The notes below the pieces were generated by a model. It had not been told where the DNA came from and made no database searches. It saw only the letters and a list, made by a program, of their open reading frames with translations. A program made the translations under genes and the position numbers. A stretch of 64,000 nt of DNA from Vagococcus fluvialis (GTDB taxonomy: Bacteria; Bacillota; Bacilli; Lactobacillales; Vagococcaceae). Below, piece after piece: positions 17,624 to 26,536 of this stretch. Within the stretch, counting starts at the first letter, position 1; each line of letters opens with the position of its first letter. The stretch lies in NCBI RefSeq assembly GCF_003337315.1, contig NZ_QPJV01000009.1:33897-97896 (forward strand). Reading direction: 5' to 3'.

Positions 17624-17942
17624 TTTTTACTTCTCCTTCCACAGAAAGTTTATTAATTAATTGGATAAAAGCAATTTGTTCATCTAAAACTTGTTTACCA
17701 GTTTCTGTAATAAGATATTCTTTTTTTGAATCTTCTTCTGAAACTAATTTGATATAGTCTTTTTTTAAAAAATCTGCAATAGTTCGATACATGGTTGCTG
17801 GCCCAATACTAACAAATCCCTTTGTTGCTTCATTAACGTATTTCATAATCTCATAACCATGCGATTTATTTCTAAGAGAGAGCAAAATTAAAAAGGCTGG
17901 ATAGTTCATTGGTGAGTCTAATAATGGTTTAGATTGTTTCAT
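17610..17942 (-). CDS. PadR-family transcription regulator
   Basis: 110-residue winged-helix repressor. The start at 17942 (MKQSKPLLDSPMNYPAFLIL) follows AAAGGTGG; upstream codons in the open frame lie inside the promoter. Family features are LILLSLRNKSHGYEIMKYV and the IGPATMYRTIADFLKKDYI recognition region. It overlaps the downstream membrane protein gene. Two palindromes overlap its own perfect-looking promoter, so it is probably autorepressed. Confidence 0.9.
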   Translation of the reverse strand: MKQSKPLLDSPMNYPAFLILLSLRNKSHGYEIMKYVNEATKGFVSIGPATMYRTIADFLKKDYIKLVSEEDSKKEYLITETGKQVLDEQIAFIQLINKLSVEGEVKNEKA

Positions 17943-17967
17943 GTTAAAACCACCTTTCTTTCTTTTT

Positions 17968-18021
17968 ACTATATATCCGTTTTGGTTATATGTCAAATGG
18001 TTATATCTGAGGTGGATATAA
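17968..18021 (-). promoter_or_regulatory. padR promoter with two PadR-type operators
   Basis: On the minus strand TTGACA (17996-17991) and TATAGT (17973-17968) are 17 bp apart. Palindrome 1, ATATATCC-N5-GGTTATAT (17971-17991), fills the spacer; palindrome 2, TTATATC-N7-GATATAA (18001-18021, perfect 7-bp arms), lies just upstream of the -35. This layout is typical for an autorepressor. Confidence 0.7.
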
Positions 18022-18116
18022 AAATAATGAATAGTTTTAATAACACGCTGATTTATATATAATATGAAAAAACATAGCAACCAATTTCATTGCACGGATT
18101 TGGAAATAAATTGGAT

Positions 18117-18131
18117 TTGGTAACGTTTTAA
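18117..18131 (+). promoter_or_regulatory. Possible cre (CcpA) site
   Basis: TTGGTAACGTTTTAA fits the cre consensus with two mismatches and lies 40 bp upstream of the PTS regulator gene. A 7-bp inverted repeat CCAATTT/AAATTGG spans 18081-18114 just upstream. Weak evidence by eye. Confidence 0.3.
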
Positions 18132-18170
18132 ATAATAAGTTAATCTTATGGTGTAAGGGAGGTAACACAA

Positions 18171-20189
18171 ATGGACAGTCGACGACCAGAGCTCTTTTTA
18201 CTTATATGCCAACAAAATAATCGCTATGAAATAAAAGTATTAGCAGAAAAATTTCAAGTGAGTACTCGGACAATTTATAATGATATAAAAAAATTAAATG
18301 AGTTACTACTTGCAGAAGGTTATGAAGAAATAAAAATTGAGAAAAGTATTATTTTTTATGAAAAAATGATACCGCTCTCTTTTGAACAATTGATTAATTT
18401 AGATGAAGATTATATTTTAACTCATCCCAAAATTCGTCGTTTAAGATTACTTGGAGAAGTACTTATGTTTCAAGAACAATTTAGTATGGATGATTTGAAA
18501 GAGAAATTGCCTCTTTCAAGGAATACACTTCTTTCTGATCTTAAATGGGTAAAAGAGGAGCTAAGTTTTCACCAAATTGAATTTTTATCTAGACCTTTTA
18601 TAGGGTATCAGGTTTTAGGTGATGAAAAAGATATACGTCACTTATTGGTCTTAACGTTACAAGAGGATCCTTTAGTGTTTGAAGGTAACAAAAAACAACA
18701 AAAAGAATTAGAACAAGCCGAAAAATTGTTAAATTATTGTGCGGAAATGTTAGAAATAACTTTTAGTGATAGTTCATTTGATACGCTACTGTTAACTTTT
18801 TGGGTGACATATAGTCGTATTAAATTAGGAAAAAAACTAAGCTTTTATCCTAAAAATACAAAAGAAGAAAAACTATTATTAAAAAGCCGAAAGTTATTTG
18901 AAGAAGAATTTGGTATTTCGTTTCACTCAGAAGAACTTATGTATTTGGCACAGAAATTAACAGAGTCGTCTCTGATTAATTACAATGATGACATTAATGA
19001 AAAATGGTTAGACTACCATCTAATGGCTGCTGACTTAATCAAAAAAGTTTCTGAATTAAGTGGTAATACCTATTTTTTAGAAGATGATCTATTACATCAA
19101 GGAATTATTAATCATTTGAGACCTGCTTTTAACCGAGTTATCTCACATTCAGAAATTAATAATCCGATGTTTGATTACATTACAAGAACGTTTAAAACCT
19201 TACATAATCAAGTATGCCAAGGTATGGTATTGATTGAAGAACAAATGAAAATAACTTTTACCGAACAAGAAATATCTTTCTTTACCTTATTCTTTATAGC
19301 ATCTGTTGAAAGAAGAAAGAGTTATCCGACAAAACCTAAAAAAATAATTATTGTTTGCGATGCTGGAGTTAGTACATCACAAATATTACGTTCAAAATTG
19401 GAAGTCAATTTTGATGTAATTATTCAAGGAACATTTGGAAAAAGAACTGCTGGTGATTGGTTGAGAGCTAATAAAACAGATTTAATTATATCAACTATTC
19501 CGTTTAATTATCCAAATGTAGAAAGTATTCAAGTAGCACCCTTTGTTACAGAAGAAGATATGAAAAAACTCTACTTACTGTTTAACACTAAAAAAGAAAA
19601 AATTGATATGAATGAAATTGTTTCTATTATAAATCAAGAAGTAGCTCTCACTTCAGAGCAGAAACAAACAATAAAAGCCGAATTAATGACCTATTTTAGG
19701 TTGAAAAATGATCAGGATTCAGAGAAAGGTGTGTATCAACCAATGTTAGTTGAAGTTTTAAATGAAAAATTAATCAAAGTTAATTATGAAGCAAGTAATA
19801 GAGATGAGGCTGTTAAAGCAAGTGGCCAATTATTAGTAGATAGTGGCTTAGCAAAACAATCTTATGTAGACGGCATGCTTGAAAATGTAGAAGTTAATGG
19901 AACATATATTGTTATTGCTCCAGGTATTGCTATGCCACATGCTAGACCAGAAACAGGGGCACTAGATATTGGATTAAGTATTGTGACTTTGAAAGAATCA
20001 GTTGTTTTTGGTCATCCTCAAAATGACCCAGTCAACATTGTTGTAGGTCTATGCGCCGTTGATCACCAATCACACTTAAAAGCTCTATCAGAACTTGTTG
20101 AAATTTTAGGAAACGAAGAAAAAATTACTCAGATTAAAACTGCTGAAACAGCAGAAGATATCATGACAATTATTAGAGGAGGAAATTAA
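18171..20189 (+). CDS. PTS-controlled transcription regulator (HTH-PRD-EIIB-EIIA)
   Basis: 672-residue BglG/MgaR-like activator. Order: N-terminal HTH (KVLAEKFQVSTRTIYNDIKK, about 20-45), second Mga-type HTH (about 95-125), two PRD domains (about 175-400), a EIIB-like domain starting IIIVCDAGVSTSQILRSKLE near residue 400, and a C-terminal fructose/mannitol-type EIIA domain with phosphoryl His590 in MPHARPE. Phosphorylation by the PTS should tune its activity. It is the first gene of an operon with IIB, IIC and a TrpA-like protein, so its EIIA may also serve as the IIA of the transporter, since no separate IIA gene exists. Confidence 0.9.
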   Translation: MDSRRPELFLLICQQNNRYEIKVLAEKFQVSTRTIYNDIKKLNELLLAEGYEEIKIEKSIIFYEKMIPLSFEQLINLDEDYILTHPKIRRLRLLGEVLMFQEQFSMDDLKEKLPLSRNTLLSDLKWVKEELSFHQIEFLSRPFIGYQVLGDEKDIRHLLVLTLQEDPLVFEGNKKQQKELEQAEKLLNYCAEMLEITFSDSSFDTLLLTFWVTYSRIKLGKKLSFYPKNTKEEKLLLKSRKLFEEEFGISFHSEELMYLAQKLTESSLINYNDDINEKWLDYHLMAADLIKKVSELSGNTYFLEDDLLHQGIINHLRPAFNRVISHSEINNPMFDYITRTFKTLHNQVCQGMVLIEEQMKITFTEQEISFFTLFFIASVERRKSYPTKPKKIIIVCDAGVSTSQILRSKLEVNFDVIIQGTFGKRTAGDWLRANKTDLIISTIPFNYPNVESIQVAPFVTEEDMKKLYLLFNTKKEKIDMNEIVSIINQEVALTSEQKQTIKAELMTYFRLKNDQDSEKGVYQPMLVEVLNEKLIKVNYEASNRDEAVKASGQLLVDSGLAKQSYVDGMLENVEVNGTYIVIAPGIAMPHARPETGALDIGLSIVTLKESVVFGHPQNDPVNIVVGLCAVDHQSHLKALSELVEILGNEEKITQIKTAETAEDIMTIIRGGN

Positions 20190-20190
20190 G

Positions 20191-20466
20191 ATGTTAAAAA
20201 TAGTAACGGTTTGTGGTGCGGGAGTAGGAAGTTCAATGATGTTAAGATTATTCACGCAACAAATTTTACAAGCAGAAGGAATTGAAGCAACAGTTGATGC
20301 TTCAGATATTGGTTCAGTTAGTCCAGATAGTTATGATATTTTAATCACTACTTCAGACTTTGCTGATACATTAAGAGGCTCTTCAGCAACGATTGTAAGA
20401 ATCGATAATATGATGGATAAAGCCTTCTTAAAATCAGAATTATTGAAAGCGATTGAGTCAAGATAA
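20191..20466 (+). CDS. PTS IIB component, ascorbate/SgaB type
   Basis: 91-residue phosphocarrier that passes phosphate from IIA to the sugar during transport. The active-site loop is TVCGAGVGSSMM with phospho-Cys8. It starts 1 bp after the regulator stop and has GAGGAGG upstream. The fold belongs to the lactose/galactitol/ascorbate IIB family; the closest pairing is with the SgaT/UlaA-type IIC that follows. The sugar is not identifiable from the sequence. Confidence 0.9.
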   Translation: MLKIVTVCGAGVGSSMMLRLFTQQILQAEGIEATVDASDIGSVSPDSYDILITTSDFADTLRGSSATIVRIDNMMDKAFLKSELLKAIESR

Positions 20467-20497
20467 AACTAATTAACTAATAAAGGAGAAAATAATC

Positions 20498-21778
20498 ATG
20501 GCAGTATTTATGTATATTGTACAAAATGTGTTAAGCCAAGCAGTGTTTATTATTGGGTTTGTGGTTATTATTGGTATGCTGGCTCAAAAGCAAACTTGGG
20601 ATAAAATCTTACCAAGTACGATTAAAACAATGATTGGTTTTACAATGATTAATATCGGTGGACAAACATTAGGGATGTCACTATTACCATTACAACCGAT
20701 GATTTCTAAAATTTTTAAGGTAAAAGAAGTTGCAACTGACATTGGTGCAGCTCAAGCTGAAAGTTTAGCTGATATTGGAACAGAAATGGCTCTTATTTTT
20801 GCATTCGGATTTTTTACAAACTTATTATTAGCTAGATTTACTCGATTTAAATATGTTCACTTGTCAGCTCATGTGTCATTTTTCTTCTCAGGCTTAATTG
20901 CAGCACTACTTAAATTTGGGACAAATCTTTCGTTTGTTATGATTGTTTTAGTAGGTTCGTTATTATTAGGACTATACATGACATTTTCATGTGCTTATGT
21001 TGCCAAATGTATGAAAGGTGTTAAGGGTGGTGAAGGATTTACATTAGCTCACTCAAGTTCATCTGGACTATTAATGGCTTCATTGATTGGTAAGTGGTTT
21101 GGTAATAAAGATAAAGATTTAGAAGATTTACAAATTCCGAAAAAATTAAACTTTTTACGTGAAATGACTATTTCTTTAACTATTGTAATGACACTATTAT
21201 TCTTAGTTTTAGGTTTAGTTGCAGGTCCATCTTGGACAATTGAAAATATCACAAATGGTCAAGATATGTTTGTCTTTTCATTATTACGTGGTGTTGAATT
21301 TGGGGTTTGGATTACAGTAATTGTAACTGGTGTTAGAATGATGCTTTCTGAAATTATTCCTGCTTTCCACGGAATCTCAGACAAAATCATTCCAAACTCA
21401 ATTCCAGGATTAGATGTACCACTTTTATTCCCGGCGTATCCAACATCAGTGATTGTAGGATTCTTATCTAGTTTAACAGCTGGTCTTTTAGGAATGGTTA
21501 TTTTAGGGTTAATGAATTATCCAGTGATTGTCTTCCCAGCGTTAATTCCAACTTTCTTTACAGGAGCTGCAACAGCTATCTTTGGTAACGCACATGGAGG
21601 TAGAAGAGGAGCTATTCTAGGATCCTTTGCTAACGGGTTAGTGTTAATTTTTGGACAAGCTTTCCTTTTACCAATGATTGGTACATACGCACCGATTATG
21701 CGTATTCTAAGTGAAACAGACTATGTTGTCTATGGTCCGATTTTAGGATGGGTACTAAAAGTATTAGGAGGTATGTAA
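20498..21778 (+). CDS. PTS IIC component, SgaT/UlaA family
   Basis: 426-residue membrane transporter with about eleven segments. UlaA-family features include the N-terminal VLSQAVFIIGFVVIIGMLAQ and the central motif with GGQTLG, and the late segment GNAHGGRRGA. Members take up L-ascorbate, but family branches carry other substrates. No ula catabolic genes (UlaD, UlaE, UlaF, UlaG) are present; instead a TrpA-like gene follows. That argues for a different substrate. A clean AAAGGAGAA ribosome site precedes it. Confidence 0.9.
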   Translation: MAVFMYIVQNVLSQAVFIIGFVVIIGMLAQKQTWDKILPSTIKTMIGFTMINIGGQTLGMSLLPLQPMISKIFKVKEVATDIGAAQAESLADIGTEMALIFAFGFFTNLLLARFTRFKYVHLSAHVSFFFSGLIAALLKFGTNLSFVMIVLVGSLLLGLYMTFSCAYVAKCMKGVKGGEGFTLAHSSSSGLLMASLIGKWFGNKDKDLEDLQIPKKLNFLREMTISLTIVMTLLFLVLGLVAGPSWTIENITNGQDMFVFSLLRGVEFGVWITVIVTGVRMMLSEIIPAFHGISDKIIPNSIPGLDVPLLFPAYPTSVIVGFLSSLTAGLLGMVILGLMNYPVIVFPALIPTFFTGAATAIFGNAHGGRRGAILGSFANGLVLIFGQAFLLPMIGTYAPIMRILSETDYVVYGPILGWVLKVLGGM

Positions 21779-22468
21779 TTGAATAATTTAGCAATATTTA
21801 CAGTGTGGAATTATCCAACTAAAGAAGATTTTTATCAAATTCTTGATAGTTTAGATGAACAGGGTGTCGGATTCGTTGAAATTGGTATCCCAGTAACTAA
21901 TCCCTATGTAGATGGTGATTTAATTCAAGAAGCTCATAAAAAAGTAATAGATACAGGGTTAACAACATCTGATCTAGAAGAAGATTTAAAACTGATTAAA
22001 GAACGATATTCTTTTAAAGTTATCTTAATGACTTATAAAGAAGGGGTGGAACTTTTTGACATCGATAAATTAAGTCACACTTTGTATGATGGAATTATCT
22101 GTGTTGATCAAGTGTTAAAAGCAAGTCAGTTTAATTCTCCAGTCTATATTTTTAATGAAGATTTGACGAATCAAGAGTTAGAAAACTTTTTAATTAGTGA
22201 TAGTCAATTTAACTACGTGATGTCTGGTAGAGGAAAAACAGGTTCTTTTGATTCAGTTCCAAGTGAGTATATAAAAACCATTAAACGAATTAATCAAATA
22301 AAACCTCAATCAAAAAATTTTATTGGCTTTGGCATAAAAAGCAAAGCAGATATCATGAATGTTATTGAAAATGGGGCAGATGGTGCGATTATTGGAACAG
22401 CCTTTATTCAAATCTTTTTAGACAAAGGAATTGAAGGTATCAACGAGTATTTAAAGAGTTTAAAATAA
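21779..22468 (+). CDS. TrpA-like (tryptophan synthase alpha-type) protein in PTS operon
   Basis: 229-residue TIM-barrel protein related to tryptophan synthase alpha. It starts at TTG with AGGAGG 7 nt upstream, directly after the IIC stop. The catalytic pair of TrpA is conserved: FVEIGIP (Glu34) and VDG (Asp45), spaced 11 residues as Glu49/Asp60 in the model enzyme. Phosphate-binding loops GFGIK and GAIIGTA and the KTG loop (SGRGKTGS) are also kept. It is about 40 residues shorter than typical TrpA, and no TrpB or other trp gene is adjacent. A retro-aldol lyase acting on a phosphorylated PTS product is a reasonable inference; an orphan indole-glycerol-phosphate lyase is an alternative. Confidence 0.8.
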   Translation: MNNLAIFTVWNYPTKEDFYQILDSLDEQGVGFVEIGIPVTNPYVDGDLIQEAHKKVIDTGLTTSDLEEDLKLIKERYSFKVILMTYKEGVELFDIDKLSHTLYDGIICVDQVLKASQFNSPVYIFNEDLTNQELENFLISDSQFNYVMSGRGKTGSFDSVPSEYIKTIKRINQIKPQSKNFIGFGIKSKADIMNVIENGADGAIIGTAFIQIFLDKGIEGINEYLKSLK

Positions 22469-22470
22469 TG

Positions 22471-22500
22471 AAAAAGACTGCTTATTAGGCAGTCTTTTTT
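22471..22500. terminator. Terminator after TrpA-like gene, bidirectional
   Basis: AAAAAGACTGC pairs with GCAGTCTTTTT over a 7-nt loop with T/A runs on both sides, overlapping the stop of the converging MFS gene. Confidence 0.9.
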
Positions 22501-23758
22501 ATTGTTTAACAGTTATTGGATCAACTACTTTTTTACCGTAAAAGCTTGAAATAAGTAAGAAAATGACTGATAAAGTACCAAATAGTATCCAACTTAATGT
22601 ATCACTAAAGACATTGGCTGAACCTAAAAAGATTAATTGGCCAATAGGTGTTCCTGCCATAACTAAAATACTAAAAATACCACTTGTTAGCCCAAGCTTT
22701 TCTTCAGGTACTTCACTAATAATATAAGCTGAGATTCTGGGGTTTATTTTACCTAGTAGGTAACCAAGTGTAAATAATAAAGTAACTAGTAGTATCTTGG
22801 ATGGGAGTAAGATAATAGTAATAGGTAGTAAAGCAGTATTAAGTAAAATTAAGCTAATAATGAGTAAACTTGAAACATCTTTGAAAAAATCTTTTGTAAA
22901 TAATGAACCTAGTAAGATACCAATTGAACTACTAATGCTAACAATAGCTAAAGTATTAGGAAGATTATTGAACCACAGAACATTTCTATGGATTAAGGAA
23001 ACATTTAATAAACCATCTGAAGAAGAACCTAGTAGATTAATTAAAACTGCGAAAATAATAATCATTTTTAAGAAAGGATTTTGTAAAAATAAGTGAAGGG
23101 TTTCTTTAAAATCTCTTCGAAAATTATTTTGTGAGTTAATTTTATTCTCAGCTAAAGTTAGGTCAAATTGATTTAACAAGTTATAGTGACTTAAAATAAT
23201 CCCACCAGCAACTAAAAAAGTAATGGCGTTAATAATCGCAAATAGAGAAAAGTTGTAGTTTAACTGAACGATGAAAAATGCTCCTGCCCCTTGAAAGATT
23301 AACTGAATGAGAGTTTGAAGAGCAGTTTGAAACCCCATTGCCTCCATTAAACTGTCTTTTTCCACTAAAAGTTTAATAAAAGGAAGTTGTAAAGCGCTAC
23401 TAAAGAAACCAAAACAATCAGCAACGACATTAATTAAAAGTAATATCATAAATAATAAAAAATTGGGTTTAAGTAAAATCAACCATGCTAGTAAGATAAA
23501 TAATAGAAATTGAATGAATCTTGATAAGATATTCCATTTTAATTTATTTTTTGTGGCATCGGCTAAATGGCCAACAAATGGTTGGAAAAAGCTAGGAATG
23601 AAAATCGCAACAGATGCTAGTGAAACGGCTAAAGTATTAAAGGGTAATGTACTGGCATAGACAATAAAAACAATATTGTAAAGACTGTTACCGATAGCGT
23701 TTAGTAGAGAAGCATTTGTTAATGTGCGGTAACCTTTGTTTGAAAAATAAGTATTCAT
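22499..23758 (-). CDS. MFS efflux transporter
   Basis: 419-residue, twelve-segment major facilitator protein resembling macrolide/multidrug efflux permeases (MefA-like branch). Start at ATG 23758 (MNTYFSNKGYRTLTNASLLN) with GAGGTGG upstream; the GTG at 23767 is too near the ribosome site. The loop between segments 2 and 3 reads GHLADATKNKLKW, the MFS motif A. The substrate is unknown. It is divergent from an Rgg-family regulator with 95 bp between the start codons, so regulation by that protein is likely. Confidence 0.85.
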   Translation of the reverse strand: MNTYFSNKGYRTLTNASLLNAIGNSLYNIVFIVYASTLPFNTLAVSLASVAIFIPSFFQPFVGHLADATKNKLKWNILSRFIQFLLFILLAWLILLKPNFLLFMILLLINVVADCFGFFSSALQLPFIKLLVEKDSLMEAMGFQTALQTLIQLIFQGAGAFFIVQLNYNFSLFAIINAITFLVAGGIILSHYNLLNQFDLTLAENKINSQNNFRRDFKETLHLFLQNPFLKMIIIFAVLINLLGSSSDGLLNVSLIHRNVLWFNNLPNTLAIVSISSSIGILLGSLFTKDFFKDVSSLLIISLILLNTALLPITIILLPSKILLVTLLFTLGYLLGKINPRISAYIISEVPEEKLGLTSGIFSILVMAGTPIGQLIFLGSANVFSDTLSWILFGTLSVIFLLISSFYGKKVVDPITVKQ

Positions 23759-23824
23759 GTTTTCCACCTCGATGTTTATTTGTTAATTTCAGTATAGATG
23801 GGTTAAACTTAAGATAAGATAAAA

Positions 23825-23840
23825 TTCTACTATAGTGGAA
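23825..23840. promoter_or_regulatory. Near-perfect palindrome, candidate Rgg operator
   Basis: TTCTACTATAGTGGAA reads TTCYACTATAGTRGAA on both strands, a 16-bp palindrome between the divergent MFS and Rgg genes, 14 bp before the Rgg ATG. Position and symmetry suggest an operator. Confidence 0.45.
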
Positions 23841-23853
23841 AAAAGGTGAAAAG

Positions 23854-24831
23854 ATGAATGAAGGACAATTATTTAGAAAGCTCAGAAAAGATAGAGGGTT
23901 AAGTTTAGAGCAAGTGGCAGACGAGATGAACAGTGTTTCTTTTATTAGTAAGTTTGAAAAAGGAAACTCAAACATTAGTATGCACCGTTTAGAAAGATTG
24001 CTACAAAATATTAATGTTTCTTTTGAAGAGTTTCTATATTTAAGAGAATTAGATAATGTACCTAACTTAAATCAGACACTAAAAGTTTTACGGGGCTATT
24101 TAACAAGTGATTTTTATTTTAGTTTAGCAGAAATCATGGAAACTATTTCTAATATCAATGAAATAGGTTTTAAAGAAGGAATTAAGAGAATGCAAACCTT
24201 TAAAGCAAACATGAATCCTAAAATTAGTTGGCAAAAATTTGTTAGTATTTATTGTGATATTTGTATTTATACGTATAAGTCTAATCTAGATGAAAGCGAT
24301 GAATTAGAAACTGGGACTGTGATGAAAGAAATAAATTACCTTAGTAAACCAATAGTTTCTTATTTGTATAAAGTTGAAGACTGGGGCGTATTTGAAGTAC
24401 TATTATTTAGAATGTTTTTCTTTTCTTTTACAGCAGAACAAGTAAGCCATTTATTAAAAATAGCTATCTCAAGAACTAAAAAAGAAGCCAGACTACAAGT
24501 TATGGCAAATTTAAAAATAGATGTTCTGTTTTCTGCCTTTTCTTATTTTGTTAATTTTAGATATGAAAAAGAAGCTGAAGAAACATTAGAGATTGCTAGA
24601 GGTTTATTAAAAAATGAAAGAGATTTAACAAATAGTACCTGTTTACTATTTTATGAAGGGTGGTTCACTATTGTTTTTAGAGATATGGAAAAAGGATTGC
24701 AATCTTGTTATCAATCAATTTCTATTTTCAAAATATTAGACCAACCAGAATTAGAAAGTAGATTTCAGTTGTTTTTGAAAAATATTTTAAAAAATAAGGA
24801 AGAACCAGATAGTTACTATATGTTTGTGTGA
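23854..24831 (+). CDS. Rgg/GadR/MutR-family transcription regulator
   Basis: 325-residue regulator: N-terminal XRE helix-turn-helix (LFRKLRKDRGLSLEQVADEM, about 6-25, then FISKFEKGNSNISMHRLERL) and a long all-helical C-terminal domain of the Rgg type (about 70-310), the part that binds peptides in some members. The GAAAAAAGGTGAAAAG context gives a good start at 23854. No short hydrophobic SHP peptide gene is visible next to it, so it may act without a local pheromone. Its likely target is the divergent MFS pump. Confidence 0.85.
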   Translation: MNEGQLFRKLRKDRGLSLEQVADEMNSVSFISKFEKGNSNISMHRLERLLQNINVSFEEFLYLRELDNVPNLNQTLKVLRGYLTSDFYFSLAEIMETISNINEIGFKEGIKRMQTFKANMNPKISWQKFVSIYCDICIYTYKSNLDESDELETGTVMKEINYLSKPIVSYLYKVEDWGVFEVLLFRMFFFSFTAEQVSHLLKIAISRTKKEARLQVMANLKIDVLFSAFSYFVNFRYEKEAEETLEIARGLLKNERDLTNSTCLLFYEGWFTIVFRDMEKGLQSCYQSISIFKILDQPELESRFQLFLKNILKNKEEPDSYYMFV

Positions 24832-24962
24832 TTTTAATGATAGTTGCTACCTTTTACGTGTGTTATTTGGTTAATCGTGTTAAACTATTGAAGCTAAAAA
24901 TAAATTTAAACGAGTCAAATGAATCTTCTTTTGCTTGTTTAGTAAGTAAAAGGATGTTTTAT

Positions 24963-26453
24963 ATGAATCAAAATAAATTTTCAGATTATAAGTTAGACCC
25001 AACGATTATTAGGGCTTTACAAGTTTTAAAATACGATGAGCCAACAAAAGTTCAACAAGAAGTGATGCCTTATCTTTTAAATAAAAAAGATATTATCGTT
25101 AAATCACAAACAGGTAGTGGAAAAACAGCTGCTTTTGGTATTCCTTTATGCCAAATTGTTGATTGGGAAGAAAGAGCGCCACAAGCCTTAGTTTTAACAC
25201 CAACCAGAGAACTCGCGACACAAATTAAAGATGAAATTTTTAATATTGGTCGATACAAACGAATTAAAGTAGAAGCTTTATTTGGTAAAAGTTCGTATCA
25301 ATCTCAAGTTAAAAACTTAAAACAAAGAACGCATATTGTAGTAGCAACACCAGGTCGTTTATTTGATCATATTTATAGAGGAACAATTGATTTAAGTAAA
25401 ATCAAAACAGTCATTATTGATGAAGCTGATGAGATGTTTGCTATGGGATTCATTGACCAAGTTGAGCAAATCTTACAAAGATTACCTAGAAAAAGAACAA
25501 CAGCTTTATTTTCAGCAACGATGCCAAAAGCTGTAAAAAATCTTTCAGAAAGCTTTTTAAAAAATCCTCAAACCATTGAAATTAAAGCGACAAATGATTC
25601 TAAGAAAAAAATCCATCAAGAATTTGTTAGAGTGGAAGATGATTATAAATTAGTTGCCTTGAAAAATTTACTTGTTGTCAAGAATCCAGAAAGTAGTATT
25701 TTATTCTGTAATACTAAAATCATGGTTGATAATTTAACAAAACAACTTCAAAAATCCGGAATTGCTGTTAATATGTTACATGGTGGTATGGAACAAAGTG
25801 ATCGTAGTCAAGTCATTCAAGACTTTAAACGTGGTTACTTTAGACATTTAGTCGCAACAGATGTAGCCGCTAGGGGAATTGATGTAGCGGATATAGAATT
25901 AGTTGTGAATTATGATTTACCTGAAAAAGCAGAAACTTACGTTCACAGAATTGGACGTACTGCTCGTTTCAAAAATAGCGGAAATGCCCTTTCTTTAGTC
26001 AATCATCATGATAAAGGTCAATTTGATATGATTTTAGAAGCTCAAGATAGATTAATTGAAGAAATTGAAGTTCCTTCAAAATCAATTGTTGAGAAATACC
26101 AAATCGAATTTGATGAAAAACAAAGTAAAAAACCAATGCTTAGAAAAGAAAAAGGCCACGATTTTAAAGATGATATTATGAAAATCCATATCAATGCTGG
26201 TAAGAAAACTAAAATGAGACCAGGAGATGTTGTGGGAGCCTTATGTAATATTGAAGGTATGACAGGAGATGACATTGGTGTTATCAACTTAATGGATATT
26301 TCAACTTTTGTGGAAATTTTAAATGGCAAAGGTGAAATGGTTCTAAAAGAGTTACAAAGAATGCCAATCAAAGGCCGTATGAGACGAGTGAGTCGTTCAA
26401 ATGAGACGACTTATGAAAGAGATTTAAAACAAATGAATCGAGGAAAAAGATAA
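24963..26453 (+). CDS. dbpA: DEAD-box RNA helicase DbpA/YxiN type
   Basis: ATP-dependent RNA helicase of ribosome assembly. Motifs: Q motif region, Walker A AQTGSGKT-like SQTGSGKT, PTRELA, TPGR, DEAD, SAT, and HRIGRTAR. The C-terminal ~75 residues (KIHINAGKKTKMRPGDVVGA) form the DbpA RNA-binding RRM, which in E. coli DbpA and B. subtilis YxiN recognises hairpin 92 of 23S rRNA. The ATG at 24963 (MNQNKFSDYKL) follows AAAAGG; a longer open frame to 24828 encodes an unlikely N-terminal extension. 496 residues. Confidence 0.92.
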   Translation: MNQNKFSDYKLDPTIIRALQVLKYDEPTKVQQEVMPYLLNKKDIIVKSQTGSGKTAAFGIPLCQIVDWEERAPQALVLTPTRELATQIKDEIFNIGRYKRIKVEALFGKSSYQSQVKNLKQRTHIVVATPGRLFDHIYRGTIDLSKIKTVIIDEADEMFAMGFIDQVEQILQRLPRKRTTALFSATMPKAVKNLSESFLKNPQTIEIKATNDSKKKIHQEFVRVEDDYKLVALKNLLVVKNPESSILFCNTKIMVDNLTKQLQKSGIAVNMLHGGMEQSDRSQVIQDFKRGYFRHLVATDVAARGIDVADIELVVNYDLPEKAETYVHRIGRTARFKNSGNALSLVNHHDKGQFDMILEAQDRLIEEIEVPSKSIVEKYQIEFDEKQSKKPMLRKEKGHDFKDDIMKIHINAGKKTKMRPGDVVGALCNIEGMTGDDIGVINLMDISTFVEILNGKGEMVLKELQRMPIKGRMRRVSRSNETTYERDLKQMNRGKR

Positions 26454-26476
26454 GCCTTTGTTGCTTATCTTTTTTT
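26444..26476 (+). terminator. Terminator of dbpA
   Basis: AAAAAGATAAGC pairs with GCTTATCTTTTT over a 7-nt loop, followed by T; the stem includes the dbpA stop codon. Confidence 0.88.
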
Positions 26477-26477
26477 A

Positions 26478-26506
26478 TTGAAAGTATAACTGATAACGTT
26501 TACAAT
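26478..26506 (+). promoter_or_regulatory. ndk promoter
   Basis: TTGAAA (26478-26483), 17-bp spacer, TACAAT (26501-26506), 31 bp before the ndk ATG. Confidence 0.75.
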
Positions 26507-26536
26507 TAGAAGGTATAGATAAGGAGAGGTTATAGA

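Noticed and set aside
20191..21778. Naming the PTS as an ascorbate transporter
   Set aside because: IIB and IIC belong to that family, but none of the ula catabolic genes is present and a TrpA-like gene replaces them.
23768..23853. Possible short peptide pheromone (SHP) gene beside the Rgg regulator
   Set aside because: The gap is only ~86 bp and shows no short hydrophobic open frame with a ribosome site.
26042..26371. Minus-strand open frame in the DbpA C-terminal region
   Set aside because: Overlaps the conserved DbpA RNA-binding domain and has no start signals.
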